Of a stretch of 64,000 nt of DNA, positions 54,517-63,865 are shown piece after piece (the stretch's first letter is position 1; each line of letters begins with the position of its first letter). Source of the DNA: Myxococcales bacterium (GTDB lineage Bacteria > Myxococcota_A > UBA9042). Location: NCBI GenBank assembly GCA_947491025.1, contig CANLIC010000007.1:62001-126000 (forward strand). The letters are read 5' to 3'. Under the pieces are notes generated by a model. That model saw only the letters and a program-made list of their open reading frames with translations. It was not told where the DNA came from and searched no databases. The translations under genes and the position numbers were made by a program.

Positions 54517-56076
54517 ATGGGCTGGGCTCAAGACGCCCCTGCTGGCGGCATTGCGAAGGCGCGACGCGCTCCACCTGGCGGCGTGCGCCGCTGCGTGGCG
54601 TCGCTAGGCCTCGTGGCCGCCTTGTGGGCGCTCGCGGCTTGCGCCGGCCCCGGTCGCACGGCCGACGATCGCGGCGGTACCCATGACACCGGCGACGATC
54701 GCGCGCTCGCAACGGCGCGGGCGGGCGTGCAGCGGCTGCTGGCGACGATGCCGGCCGAACGCGGTGCCTACGCCCGGTTGCGAGCGCTCTGCGATGGCCA
54801 CGGTCACCGGCTGAGCGGCTCGCCGGGCCTCGATGCGGCCATCGCCTGGGCGGTGAAGGACCTGCAGCACGACGGCCATGAAGCGGTCGCGGCTGAGCCC
54901 GTCAAGGTGCCGGTCTGGGTGCGTGGCGCTGAGCAGGCAGCGATCGTCGAGCCGATGGCCGCAGGCCAGGAGGTGCCGCTGGCGCTGCTTGGCCTCGGCG
55001 GGAGCGACCCGACCCCGGCCGAGGGCATCACCGCTGAGGTGTTGCGCGTCAGCGGTGAGGATGAGCTCATGGCCCGCGCAGCCGAGGCCAAGGGGCGCAT
55101 CGTCCTGTTCGACAACCCGATGCCGGATTGGACCGAGGCGCATGGGTCGGGCTACGGCCACTGCGTCAAGTACCGCGTTCACGGCGCCCGCCTGGCCGCC
55201 CGTCATGGCGCTGTGGCCGTGCTGGTGCGGTCGGTGACGGCGCACAGCCTGCGCTCCCCGCACACCGGCGCCATGCTCTACGGCGACGCCAGCGCCCGCT
55301 TGCCCGCCGCGGCCCTGAGCACCGAAGACGCCGACCGCATCGGCCGCCTCCTCGCCGGCGGACAACGCGTGCGGGTGCGCCTGATGCTCAGCGGCCGCAA
55401 CCTGCCCGACGCCGACAGCGCCAACGTCGTCGCTGAGCTGCGCGGTCGCGAGCGGCCCGAGCAGGTCGTCATCCTCAGCGGGCACCTCGACAGCTGGGAC
55501 GTCGGCCAAGGCGCCCACGACGACGGCGCGGGCGTGGTGATGGCGATGGAGGCGCTGCACCAGCTGCGGCGGCTCGGCCTGCGACCGCGGCGGACCCTGC
55601 GCGTCGTGCTCTGGACCAACGAAGAGAGCGGAATGGCCGGCGTTCGCGGCTACCTCAAGCGCCACAAGGCCGCCCTCGCCGACCACGCCGCGGCGATCGA
55701 GGCGGACTCAGGCGGCTTTGCGCCCGTCGGCTTTGGCGTCTTCCTCGAGGACAAGACCGCCGAGGCCCGCTTCGCCGCGCTGCTCGCGCCCCTCGTCCAG
55801 ATGCTGCAGCCGCTCGGCACGATCCGCGTTGTGCCCGGCCAGTCGGCGCCGGACGTGTCGCGCTTCCACCCGCTGAGCGTCCCAGCGCTGGGCCTCATGA
55901 CCCATGGCGCCAAGTACTTCGACTACCACCACAGCCACGCCGACACCGTCGACAAGGTCGACCCCAGCGAGCTGCAGCGCTCCGCCACCGCCCTGGCCGC
56001 ACTCGGCTATTGGCTCGCAGAGCTCCCGGAGTTGCCACCCAAGCCAGCGCCGAGTGGGGCGGCCCAGGCCGACTAG
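54517..56076 (+). CDS. M28-family metallopeptidase lipoprotein (carboxypeptidase Q-like)
   Basis: A 519-residue exported zinc peptidase. Signal and lipobox (LVAALWALAACAG) are followed by a PA-type inserted domain (VLVRSVTAHSLRSPHTGAM, a carboxypeptidase Q hallmark), and the M28 catalytic core: LSGHLDSWDVGQGAHDDGAG with the first zinc ligands, WTNEESGMAG with the catalytic Glu pair and HHSHADTVD with the last ligand. It should trim peptides in the periplasm or outside the cell. ATG 54517 has GAGG upstream. It is divergent from the Sel1-type lipoprotein gene. Confidence 0.9.
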   Translation: MGWAQDAPAGGIAKARRAPPGGVRRCVASLGLVAALWALAACAGPGRTADDRGGTHDTGDDRALATARAGVQRLLATMPAERGAYARLRALCDGHGHRLSGSPGLDAAIAWAVKDLQHDGHEAVAAEPVKVPVWVRGAEQAAIVEPMAAGQEVPLALLGLGGSDPTPAEGITAEVLRVSGEDELMARAAEAKGRIVLFDNPMPDWTEAHGSGYGHCVKYRVHGARLAARHGAVAVLVRSVTAHSLRSPHTGAMLYGDASARLPAAALSTEDADRIGRLLAGGQRVRVRLMLSGRNLPDADSANVVAELRGRERPEQVVILSGHLDSWDVGQGAHDDGAGVVMAMEALHQLRRLGLRPRRTLRVVLWTNEESGMAGVRGYLKRHKAALADHAAAIEADSGGFAPVGFGVFLEDKTAEARFAALLAPLVQMLQPLGTIRVVPGQSAPDVSRFHPLSVPALGLMTHGAKYFDYHHSHADTVDKVDPSELQRSATALAALGYWLAELPELPPKPAPSGAAQAD

Positions 56077-56175
56077 GCGGCTCGTACGACGACGACCCAG
56101 CCTGCGTCTCTAGCGCCAGGAGCCGGATCGCGGACGACGGCCTGGAAGGCAAGGTGCCCGAAGCCGCCGACCGCC

Positions 56176-57669
56176 TCAGCCGAGGCCGCAGAGCTTGGCG
56201 TAGAGGGCGCGGTAGGGTCTGGCCGCCGCGCCCCAGGTCCAGTCGCGGGACATGCCAGCGCGTTGCAGCTTGGCGAAGCCCTGACGATCGTTGCGAAACA
56301 GATGCACCGCCCGACCGGCTGCCCAGCGCAGGCCCTCGATGTCCGGGTGCTCGAAGCAGAAGCCCGTGGCCGTGCCCGCGGCGATGGCGGCCGGGGTGGC
56401 GTCGATGACGGTGTCGCGCAGGCCGCCGGTGGCGCGGACGATCGGCACGGTGCCGTAGGCCATGGAGTACATCTGGTTCAGGCCACACGGCTCGAAGCGG
56501 CTCGGCATCAAGAAGAGGTCGCAGCCGGCCTCGATGCGGTGCGAGAGGTCGAGGTGAAAGCCGACGGTGGCCGAGACCTTGCCCGGCCAACGCGAAGCCA
56601 GCGCGCGCACCTGCCGCTCGAGCTGGGGTTCGCCGCTGCCGAGCAGCACGACGCGGCAGCCGGCCTGCACCATCTCGTCGCCGAGGCCAGTGATGAGGTC
56701 GACACCCTTCTGCCAGGCAAAGCGGCCGACGAAGCCGATGACCGGCGTCAGCTCATCGGCGGGGTCGAGGCCGAGCTCGGCGAGCAGCGCCGTGCGGCAT
56801 TTCGCCTTGCCTGTGAGGTCGTCGCGATCGTAGGGGGCCGGCAGCGCCGGGTCTTTGGCCGGATCCCAGGTCGCGCCATCGATGCCGTTCAGCAGGCCTA
56901 CGAGGCGTCCGCCGAGCGCCCGAAGCAGGCCCTCCATGCCGAACCCCTCGGCGGCGGTGCAGATCTCCGAGGCATAGGTCTGGCTGACGGTGGTGACGAC
57001 GTCGCTCATCGTCAGACCACCCTTGAGGAAGCTCAGGCGGTCGTGGAATTCCAGGCCGTCGATGTGGAACCACTCCCAAGGCAGGCCCAACGTGTCCACC
57101 ATCTTGCGATCGAAGTTGCCCTGGTGGGCGAGGTTGTGGACCGTCAGCGCGGTGCGGGTCTGGTCGAAGCGGGGGTCGCCGCGGCGCATCCGCAAGAACG
57201 CCGGCGCGAGCGCGCACTGCCAATCGTGGGCGTGCATGACATCGACCGGGCCGCCCATCAGCTCGGGCAGGGCGGCGACGGCGGCCTTGGTGAAGGCGGC
57301 GAATCGCTCGGCGTTGTCGAGCCACGAGCGGTAGTCGGCGTCGTTGTAGATGCCGTCGCGGTCGAAGAGCGCCGGATTGTCGAACAGGTAGACCGGCCGG
57401 GCCTCGCCCATGACCTGGTAGACCGTGAACTCAAAGCGCTGCCCGCCAAGCCACGCCTCGGCACGCAGGCCGACCTTGGCGACCTTCTGACCGGCCAGGG
57501 CCGCCGCCTTCCAGGTCTCGCGGTGCAGCGGCAAGCAGAGGGCGACCTCGGTCGGCAGCGTCGCAGAATCGGGATCGTGCAGGGCCGCGGAGAGCGCGCC
57601 GGTGACCTCGCCGAGGCCTCCGGTGCGGCTGTACGGGGCGCCCTCGGCGGCGAGGAAGGCGATGCGCAT
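56176..57669 (-). CDS. glgA: Glycogen synthase (ADP-glucose type)
   Basis: Extends alpha-1,4-glucan chains from ADP-glucose; GT5, 497 residues, GT-B fold. The N-terminal substrate loop is SRTGGLGEV, where the classical KTGGL lysine is an arginine; many relatives vary around it. Other motifs: HAHDWQCAL, LTVHNLAHQG, GRFAWQKGVDL and the C-terminal catalytic MPSRFEPCGLNQMYSMAYGT with the Glu involved in donor binding. ATG 57669 follows GGAGGACGCC; an upstream 14-residue extension is unsupported. It works with glgB and the debranching enzyme some 25 kb away, not in one operon. Confidence 0.93.
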   Translation of the reverse strand: MRIAFLAAEGAPYSRTGGLGEVTGALSAALHDPDSATLPTEVALCLPLHRETWKAAALAGQKVAKVGLRAEAWLGGQRFEFTVYQVMGEARPVYLFDNPALFDRDGIYNDADYRSWLDNAERFAAFTKAAVAALPELMGGPVDVMHAHDWQCALAPAFLRMRRGDPRFDQTRTALTVHNLAHQGNFDRKMVDTLGLPWEWFHIDGLEFHDRLSFLKGGLTMSDVVTTVSQTYASEICTAAEGFGMEGLLRALGGRLVGLLNGIDGATWDPAKDPALPAPYDRDDLTGKAKCRTALLAELGLDPADELTPVIGFVGRFAWQKGVDLITGLGDEMVQAGCRVVLLGSGEPQLERQVRALASRWPGKVSATVGFHLDLSHRIEAGCDLFLMPSRFEPCGLNQMYSMAYGTVPIVRATGGLRDTVIDATPAAIAAGTATGFCFEHPDIEGLRWAAGRAVHLFRNDRQGFAKLQRAGMSRDWTWGAAARPYRALYAKLCGLG

Positions 57670-57811
57670 GGCGTCCTCCGCGGCGCCGCGTCGGGCCCTG
57701 GGAGGCGCCATTCGCCAGCGCAGGGCGAGATGGAGCGGGGCGGCGAGGCACCTGCAAGGACGCTAGAACGAGACGCGCAGCACGGCAAGGGAGCGCTCGC
57801 GCGGCCGTCGG

Positions 57812-58231
57812 CTAAGGCTGCTTGGCCGCGGCCCGGCGCAGGCCAGCCAGCAGCTTGCAGGCCTTGTCGTGGCCTTGCGTGCAAGCGTGCTCGACGAAGC
57901 GAACGCCCTCGCCGCGGCGCTCCTTGCCAGCGCCTCCGACCATGAACCAGATGCCGATCCAGTTGCAGTCGTCGAGGTCGCCTTCGTCGCAGCCTTCGGC
58001 CTTTTCCATCGCCTTGCCGGCGGCGCCCGGCGGCATCGAGGCGACGGTGCCGATGCTGTTGGCGCTGCCGCCTCCGCAGCCGAGAAGTGAAGCCGCGAGC
58101 GCAGCTGCGATCCCGGCGGTGCCGGCAATGCGGCGCAATCGCACGGCGGCGCGGCGCGCGGCGGGCTGGAAGGGGTGCGGGGTCTGCGCTTCGCCTGTCA
58201 GGCCTTCGGTCGTTTGGCGCTCGGTCGACAT
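57812..58231 (-). CDS. Small Sel1-type cysteine lipoprotein (one unit)
   Basis: A 139-residue lipoprotein with a basic 35-residue N-terminus, hydrophobic GTAGIAAALAASLLGC and one repeat unit: EGCDEGDLDDCNWIGIWF with the partner helix HACTQGHDKACKLLAGLR. This unit is clearly related to both units of the protein at 53581, including the preceding GxxxSMPPGAAGKA-type leader, so the two genes are paralogues. Likely an envelope adaptor. ATG 58231 follows GGAGGAG. It is just upstream of glgA on the same strand with a 142-base gap. Confidence 0.75.
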   Translation of the reverse strand: MSTERQTTEGLTGEAQTPHPFQPAARRAAVRLRRIAGTAGIAAALAASLLGCGGGSANSIGTVASMPPGAAGKAMEKAEGCDEGDLDDCNWIGIWFMVGGAGKERRGEGVRFVEHACTQGHDKACKLLAGLRRAAAKQP

Positions 58232-58447
58232 GGTAGGCTCCTCCGTGGGCTGCGCTCCGCAGCGGGTTGGCGCTTTTGACGCTTAGACGTCACGATCGGT
58301 CTGCCGAGCGGCGAAGGCAAGGGTGCCGGGGGCATCGCAGGCCTGGAAAGTCGGCGTCGCGCGAAGGTCGTTGGCGGGCGCAGGCAGAGACCGTACCCTC
58401 GCCGCCAGCGCGGGCGGCGGTGGCCGCTTCGGCGCGCGGGAGGGCAG

Positions 58448-59299
58448 ATGGCGGCGGCGGTGCGACGGCGGGACCTCTACGCGGCGCTCGAAGCGCTGGC
58501 GCCCCTGGCGTTGGCGGAAGACTGGGACAACGTCGGCGTCTTGCTCGATCCCTACGGTGGCGACGCCATTGAGCGCGTGCTCCTCGCCATCGATCTCAAC
58601 GAGTCCGTCGCTGACGAGGCCATCGGTTGGGGGGCCGACGCGATCGTCGCCTACCACCCACCGATCTTTGGCGGCGTGAAGCGGCTGACGCCGGCCGACG
58701 CTCAGGGAAGGATGCTCCTGCGCCTCATCGGTGCCGGCGTCCCGGTCTACGCGCCGCACACCGCGCTCGACGCTGCCGTCGGCGGCATGGCGGAGTGGTT
58801 GGCGGCCTCGCTCGGCGACAGCGCGATGCTGGCGCCAATTGCGCCCTGCGCGCGCCGGCCGCTCGACAGCAGCGTCGGCCAAGGCCGAATGGGCATGCTG
58901 GCCACCGCCATCCCCCTCGAAGACGCGATCGAGCGCGTCAAAGCGCACCTCGGGCTGCAACACGTGCGGGTCGCCACCGCCGCCCGCCACAGCGCGACCA
59001 AGGCCGACGGCACTCCGGGGGGCCAGGAACCAGCGCCGATCGAGCGCTTCGCCGTCTGCCCAGGGGCCGGCGGAGCGCTCCTCAACAAGGTGCAGGGCAT
59101 GGATCTGCTGCTGACCGGCGAGCTTCGGCACCATGACGTGCTCGCCCACCTCGGGGCCGGAACCAGCGTCATCCTCACCGACCACTCGGCGAGCGAGCGC
59201 GGCTACCTGCCCCTGCTGGCCCAACGCCTGCAGCCGCTCTTGCCTGGTGTCGCCCTGCGCGTCAGCAGCCGCGACGTCGAGCCGCTGGTCACCCGCTAG
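58448..59299 (+). CDS. Nif3-like dinuclear metal-centre protein (DUF34)
   Basis: A 283-residue member of the NIF3/DUF34 family, often annotated as GTP cyclohydrolase I type 2 but of unsettled function; proposed roles are in metal handling or cofactor repair. Family features: LAEDWDNVGVLLD near 22, metal-ligand segment IVAYHPPIFGG near 68, APHTALDAAVGGM near 101 and, near the end, SERGYLPLLAQRL where the family has the HxxxE ligand pair. ATG 58448 follows GGAGGGCAG. It precedes a small membrane-anchored protein and the aromatic reductase genes on the same strand. Confidence 0.9.
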   Translation: MAAAVRRRDLYAALEALAPLALAEDWDNVGVLLDPYGGDAIERVLLAIDLNESVADEAIGWGADAIVAYHPPIFGGVKRLTPADAQGRMLLRLIGAGVPVYAPHTALDAAVGGMAEWLAASLGDSAMLAPIAPCARRPLDSSVGQGRMGMLATAIPLEDAIERVKAHLGLQHVRVATAARHSATKADGTPGGQEPAPIERFAVCPGAGGALLNKVQGMDLLLTGELRHHDVLAHLGAGTSVILTDHSASERGYLPLLAQRLQPLLPGVALRVSSRDVEPLVTR

Positions 59300-59412
59300 C
59301 GGCGGTGCCCGGACGCGGTGGCCAAGCCGCCTTCGTTGCCAATCGCGTGCCATCCTCCTAGCCTCTGGCGGCGCCGCGCCGCATGTCGTCGGCGTCGCAA
59401 GACTGGAGCCCG

Positions 59413-59847
59413 ATGAAGGTCGTCGTCCCGCCCGTTGCCGATCCCCCGGTCGCCGAGCTGCCGCCGGCGTCGCCGGGCAAGCACCGCCACTACGGTGGAC
59501 CGGAGGGCCGCTCAGGCAAGGGCCTCGTCATGGGGTTGGCGACGCTCCTGTTGCTGGTGATGGCCTGGAAGGGCTGGCAGTTGGCAGAGGGCGACGTCTC
59601 CTTGCAGATGATGAAGGCACCAGCGCGCACGATGCCCGCCGAGCCGCTCCTCGAGGGCCTCGACGCACTCCAGGGTCCAGCCCGCGACGCGCGCCTCGCA
59701 GCCTTGGTGCGGGCCATCGACTGCTGCGACAAGGGCAGCTGCGAGGGTGTCGACGCGCCCGAGCGCGTGCGGCAGCGCCCTTCGCTCGCCTTCCGGGAGG
59801 CAGCGGCGCAGCTTCGGGAGCTTCAAGCGCAGGAGGCGCGGCCATGA
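59413..59847 (+). CDS. Small single-span membrane protein, unknown function
   Basis: A 144-residue protein with a ~35-residue proline-rich cytoplasmic N-terminus, one hydrophobic span (GLVMGLATLLLLVMAWKGW) and a short C-terminal helical domain bearing three cysteines (DCCDKGSC). ATG 59413 has GGAG nearby; ATG 59383 is also possible. Its stop overlaps the start of the aromatic reductase gene as ATGA, so it may be translated with it. It could help anchor or assemble that enzyme, but there is no direct evidence. Confidence 0.6.
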   Translation: MKVVVPPVADPPVAELPPASPGKHRHYGGPEGRSGKGLVMGLATLLLLVMAWKGWQLAEGDVSLQMMKAPARTMPAEPLLEGLDALQGPARDARLAALVRAIDCCDKGSCEGVDAPERVRQRPSLAFREAAAQLRELQAQEARP

Positions 59848-62759
59848 GCGGCGGACGCGGCGTGGCGCTGATCGACCTCTCGATCAACGGCGAGGCGACC
59901 TCAGTCGCGGCACCATCTCATTGGACGCTCTTGGAATTGCTGCGCTACAAGCTCGGCCTCACCGGAACCCACCAGGGCTGCGACAAGGGCGACTGCGGCA
60001 CCTGCACCGTCCGCGTCGAGGGGCGCGCCGTGCTGTCGTGCCTGACGCTGGCGCAGTCCGCACAGGGCAGGGCGGTGTCGACCGTTGAGGGCCTCGGCAG
60101 CGGCGCGCGCCCGCACCCACTGCAAGCCGCGTTCGACCGCTGCGGCGCTGCCCAGTGTGGCTTCTGCACGCCGGGCATGCTGATGTCCGCTGCGGCCTGG
60201 CTCGACAAGATCGCCTCCGCTGCCGACCCGGATCTCTCGGACGAGGCGATCGCGCATGTCATCGGCGGCAACCTCTGCCGCTGCACCGGCTACACCAAGA
60301 TCGTCCAGGCGATCGGCGAGGCTGCGCGCGAGGTGCGGGCGGGCGGCGTGGCCACGGCCGTCGGCGCCGCTGCCACCGCAACGGCCCCCACCGCTGCGTC
60401 AGAAGGCGCGGTCTCGCTCCGGCCGACCAGCGCCCGCGTCGGTGGCCGCCACGGCAAGATAGACGCCATGGCGCCGATGGTCGGTGAGGCGCGTTACACC
60501 GACGACCTCGTCCTGCCGCGGATGCTGCACGGAAAGATCCTGCGCAGCCCGCACGCCCACGCCCGCATCGTCTCCATCGACACCGCTGCCGCTGCGGCGT
60601 TGCCGGGGGTGCATGGCGTCATCACCGGCGCAGATTTGCCGAAGACGTACGGGATCATCCCGTGGACGCAGGACGAGTCCGCGCTCTGCGTCGACAAGGT
60701 GCGCTACATCGGCGACGCCGTGGCCGCCGTGGCGGCGGAGTCCGAGGACATCGCGCTGCAGGCGCTGCGCCTCATCCGCGTCGCGTACGAGCCGCTGCCA
60801 GCGCTGACCACCCCCGCCGAGTCGATGGCCAACCCCGACGTCCGCATCCACGAGCGCAACAAGGACGGCAACGTCAGCAAGCGGGTCGAGCTGGCCTTTG
60901 GCGACGTCGACGCCGCGCTGGCCGGGGCCGCGCTGCTGGTAGAGGGCGATTACCGCTTCCACGGCAGCACGCACGGTGCGCTGGAGCCGCACTGCGCCCT
61001 CGGCCACGTCGACGCAGGCGGCATTCTGACGGTCTGGTCGGCGACGCAGGTACCGCACTACCTGCACCGGGCGCTGGCGCGCGTCCTCGGGCTCTCGCCG
61101 CGGCAAATTCGCGTGATTCAGCCCCCGGTCGGCGGCGCGTTCGGCGGCAAGTCCGAGCCCTTCGACTTGGAGTTCTGCGCCGCCAAGCTGGCGATGTTGA
61201 CCGGTCGGCCGGTGAAGTTCCTGTACACCCGCGAGGAGGTCTTCTTCGCCCACCGCGGCCGACACCCCTTCGATATGCAGTACCGCACGGGGTTTTCGGC
61301 CGACGGCCAGATCCTCGGCGTCGATGCGCGCAGCGTCCTCGACGGCGGCGCCTACAGCTCGTTCGGTCTCGTCACGACGTACTATAGCGGCCAGCTGCTC
61401 GGCGCGCCTTACATCTTGCCGAGTTACCGCTTTGACTCCGTGCGCATGTACACCAACAAGCCCGCTTGCGGCCCCAAGCGCGGCCACGGCTCAGTGCAGC
61501 CGCGCTTCGCGTTCGAGGTCCAGCTCGACAAGGCCGCCGCCACCCTCGGCATCGACCCGATCGCCCTGCGTCGCCGCAACGCCTTGCCGCCCGGTGGCCG
61601 CACCGTCAACGAGTTCCACATTGGTTCCAGCGGCTTCTTGCAGTGCTTGGACGAGGTCGAGCGGGCCTCGGAGTGGCGCTCGCGCAAGGGCAAGCTGCCG
61701 CGCGGTCGCGGCCTCGGCGTCGCCGGCTCGACGTACATCTCCGGCACCAACTACTGCATCTACCCGACCGAGCTGCCGCAGTCTGGCGTCCAGATCTGCC
61801 TCGATCGCAGCGGCCGGGTGCGGGTCTTCGCCGGCACCTCCGACATCGGCCAGGGCAGCTCGACGATGCTGGCGACGATCACCGCCGACGAGCTCGGAGT
61901 CGCCCTCGAGGATGTGCGCGTGCTCGCCGCCGACAGCGACCTCTGTCCGGTGGACCTCGGCGCTTACTCGTCGCGCATCACGCTGATGGCCGGCAATGCC
62001 TGCCTGCAAGCGGCGCGCGACCTCGGCGCAAAGGTGCGCGAAGCGGCCGCGGTTCAGCTCGAGTGTGCGCCCCGCGACGTCGTGCTCGCCGATCGCCTGG
62101 CCACGCGCATCGACGATCCTGCGCGCTCGATGCCGATTGCCGAGGCCTTCATCGCCGCCGAAGTGCGCTTTGGCACCCTCGGCAGCACCGGCAGCTACCA
62201 GTCTCCTCGGGAGGCGGTCCACGGCGACTACCGCGGTGGCACCATCGGCGCCTCCCCGGCCTACAGCTTTACCGCCCACGTCGCCGAGGTCGAAGTCGAC
62301 GAAGAGACCGGCGAGGTGCGCGTCATCGCCATCTGGTGCGCCCACGACTGCGGCAAGGCGTTGTCGCCGGTGCTGGTCGAAGGCCAGATCGAGGGCTCGG
62401 TCTACATGGGCTTTGGCGAAGCTGTGATGGAGGAGCACGAGGCGATGCCGTCGGGCCTGCGCGCCGACGGCGGCCGCCGTCTGCCGGGGCCTGGCATGGC
62501 CGGGTTGCTCCAGGCCTCATCGCTGCTCGACTACCGCATGCCGACCGCGCCCGACACGCCGCGCATCGAGGCCATCATCGTCGAGGCACCCGATGCGCGC
62601 GGGCCGCATGGCGCCAAAGAGGCCGGCGAGGGGCCGCTGCACTCGGCCATCCCGGCGATCGCCAACGCGATCTACGACGCCGTCGGTGTCCGCATCGACG
62701 ACCTGCCGCTGACGCCCCAGAAGGTGTTGGCGGCGCTGCGGGCGCGGAGGCCGGCGTGA
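59844..62759 (+). CDS. 4-hydroxybenzoyl-CoA reductase, fused iron-sulfur (gamma) and molybdenum (alpha) subunits
   Basis: Xanthine-oxidase-family enzyme, 971 residues. The first ~160 residues are the two-[2Fe-2S] subunit: plant-type CDKGDCGTC with a later Cys, then CGFCTPGM and CRCTGY. After a ~25-residue Ala-rich linker comes the molybdopterin subunit (GEARYTDDLVLPRMLHGKI, PPVGGAFGGK, DIGQGSSTML, GPHGAKEAGEGPL with the catalytic Glu). With the FAD subunit at 62882, whose cysteine insertion is a hallmark of this reductase, it should remove the hydroxyl of 4-hydroxybenzoyl-CoA to give benzoyl-CoA. The fusion is unusual, since the two subunits are normally separate. ATG 59844 follows AGGAGG and overlaps the previous stop. 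Confidence 0.85.
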   Translation: MSGGRGVALIDLSINGEATSVAAPSHWTLLELLRYKLGLTGTHQGCDKGDCGTCTVRVEGRAVLSCLTLAQSAQGRAVSTVEGLGSGARPHPLQAAFDRCGAAQCGFCTPGMLMSAAAWLDKIASAADPDLSDEAIAHVIGGNLCRCTGYTKIVQAIGEAAREVRAGGVATAVGAAATATAPTAASEGAVSLRPTSARVGGRHGKIDAMAPMVGEARYTDDLVLPRMLHGKILRSPHAHARIVSIDTAAAAALPGVHGVITGADLPKTYGIIPWTQDESALCVDKVRYIGDAVAAVAAESEDIALQALRLIRVAYEPLPALTTPAESMANPDVRIHERNKDGNVSKRVELAFGDVDAALAGAALLVEGDYRFHGSTHGALEPHCALGHVDAGGILTVWSATQVPHYLHRALARVLGLSPRQIRVIQPPVGGAFGGKSEPFDLEFCAAKLAMLTGRPVKFLYTREEVFFAHRGRHPFDMQYRTGFSADGQILGVDARSVLDGGAYSSFGLVTTYYSGQLLGAPYILPSYRFDSVRMYTNKPACGPKRGHGSVQPRFAFEVQLDKAAATLGIDPIALRRRNALPPGGRTVNEFHIGSSGFLQCLDEVERASEWRSRKGKLPRGRGLGVAGSTYISGTNYCIYPTELPQSGVQICLDRSGRVRVFAGTSDIGQGSSTMLATITADELGVALEDVRVLAADSDLCPVDLGAYSSRITLMAGNACLQAARDLGAKVREAAAVQLECAPRDVVLADRLATRIDDPARSMPIAEAFIAAEVRFGTLGSTGSYQSPREAVHGDYRGGTIGASPAYSFTAHVAEVEVDEETGEVRVIAIWCAHDCGKALSPVLVEGQIEGSVYMGFGEAVMEEHEAMPSGLRADGGRRLPGPGMAGLLQASSLLDYRMPTAPDTPRIEAIIVEAPDARGPHGAKEAGEGPLHSAIPAIANAIYDAVGVRIDDLPLTPQKVLAALRARRPA

Positions 62760-62881
62760 GGAGGAACCTGGCCCTGTTGCAACGCTGCGTGAGCCTGCCT
62801 GCGCCGGCGCTGCTTGCGCTCAACGCGTGTCGCGACCTGGACCCGAGGTCGCTGCACTGCGGCCAGGGCGGACTGTAGCCC

Positions 62882-63865
62882 ATGCTGCGCCTGCCACCTC
62901 TGCAATTGCTGCAGCCGACGAGCCTCGACGAGGCCCTCGGGCTGCTCGCCCTTCACGGCGCCAGCGCCCGCCTCATCGCGGGTGGCACCGACCTGCTGCC
63001 TAACCTCAAGCTCGGGCCAGCCCGGCCCGAAGTGTTGATCTCGCTGCAGCGGGTCGCCGGCTTCGAGGGCGTCCGCGTCAGCGCCGACGGCGGCTTCGAC
63101 ATCGGCGCCGGCACGCGCCTGCAAGATCTCGCCGAAGACGCGGAGGTGCGCGCCCGCGCGCCGGCGCTGGCGGCGGCTGCGAGCGTGGTGGCCTCGCCAC
63201 AGATCCGGGCGATGGCGACGCTCGGCGGCAACCTCTGCGTCGACACCCGTTGCCGTTACATCAACCAGTCTGAGCTGTTCCGCGACGCGCTCGGCGGCTG
63301 CTTGAAGTCGCACGGCAGCGAGTGCCATGTCGTGCCCGGCGGCCAGGGCTGCGTCGCCGCGCTGTCGTCGGACACCGCGCCGGCGCTCATCGCCCTGCAG
63401 GGCGTGGCGGTCATCGTCGGCCCTGCTGGAGAGCGGCGTGTCGCCATCGTCGAGCTCTACGACACCGATGGCCTGGCGCATGTGCGCCTGCAACCTGGCG
63501 AGATCCTCTGGCGTGTTGAGGTGCCGATGCTGGCGCCCGGCAGCGCCGCCGTTCACCGCAAGTGGGCGATCCGCAAGGCGATCGACTTCTCGCTGGTCTC
63601 CGTGGCCGTCCGCCTCGATCGCGAGCCGGCTGGCACGCGCGCGCTCGTCGGCGGCGTGGTGGCGGTGGCCGTCCTCGGGCCGCGACCACGCGTCCTCGAT
63701 CTGCGGACTTACGCCGGCCGCAGCGTCGACGAGGCGCTGGCCCGCGAGCTCGGCCAGCTCGCCTTCGATCGCTGCAAGACCTTGCCGAACGTGCCTTTTG
63801 ACCCCGTCTATCGCCGCGAGCGCCTCGCCGTCGAGGTGCGGCGGGCCGTGATGTCGCTCGCCTAA
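62882..63865 (+). CDS. 4-hydroxybenzoyl-CoA reductase, FAD and [4Fe-4S] (beta) subunit
   Basis: A 327-residue FAD subunit of the CoxM/XdhB type: pyrophosphate-binding LIAGGTDLLPN near 32 and ATLGGNLC near 117. Directly after this is an insertion with five cysteines (LCVDTRCRYINQ, GGCLKSHGSECHV, GQGC). In 4-hydroxybenzoyl-CoA reductase this insertion holds a [4Fe-4S] cluster that lets electrons run in reverse from ferredoxin; other family members lack it. This makes the substrate assignment quite firm. ATG 62882 lies 122 bases after the fused subunit gene and has a weak ribosome site. No benzoyl-CoA ligase or ring reductase is in the window. Confidence 0.87.
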   Translation: MLRLPPLQLLQPTSLDEALGLLALHGASARLIAGGTDLLPNLKLGPARPEVLISLQRVAGFEGVRVSADGGFDIGAGTRLQDLAEDAEVRARAPALAAAASVVASPQIRAMATLGGNLCVDTRCRYINQSELFRDALGGCLKSHGSECHVVPGGQGCVAALSSDTAPALIALQGVAVIVGPAGERRVAIVELYDTDGLAHVRLQPGEILWRVEVPMLAPGSAAVHRKWAIRKAIDFSLVSVAVRLDREPAGTRALVGGVVAVAVLGPRPRVLDLRTYAGRSVDEALARELGQLAFDRCKTLPNVPFDPVYRRERLAVEVRRAVMSLA

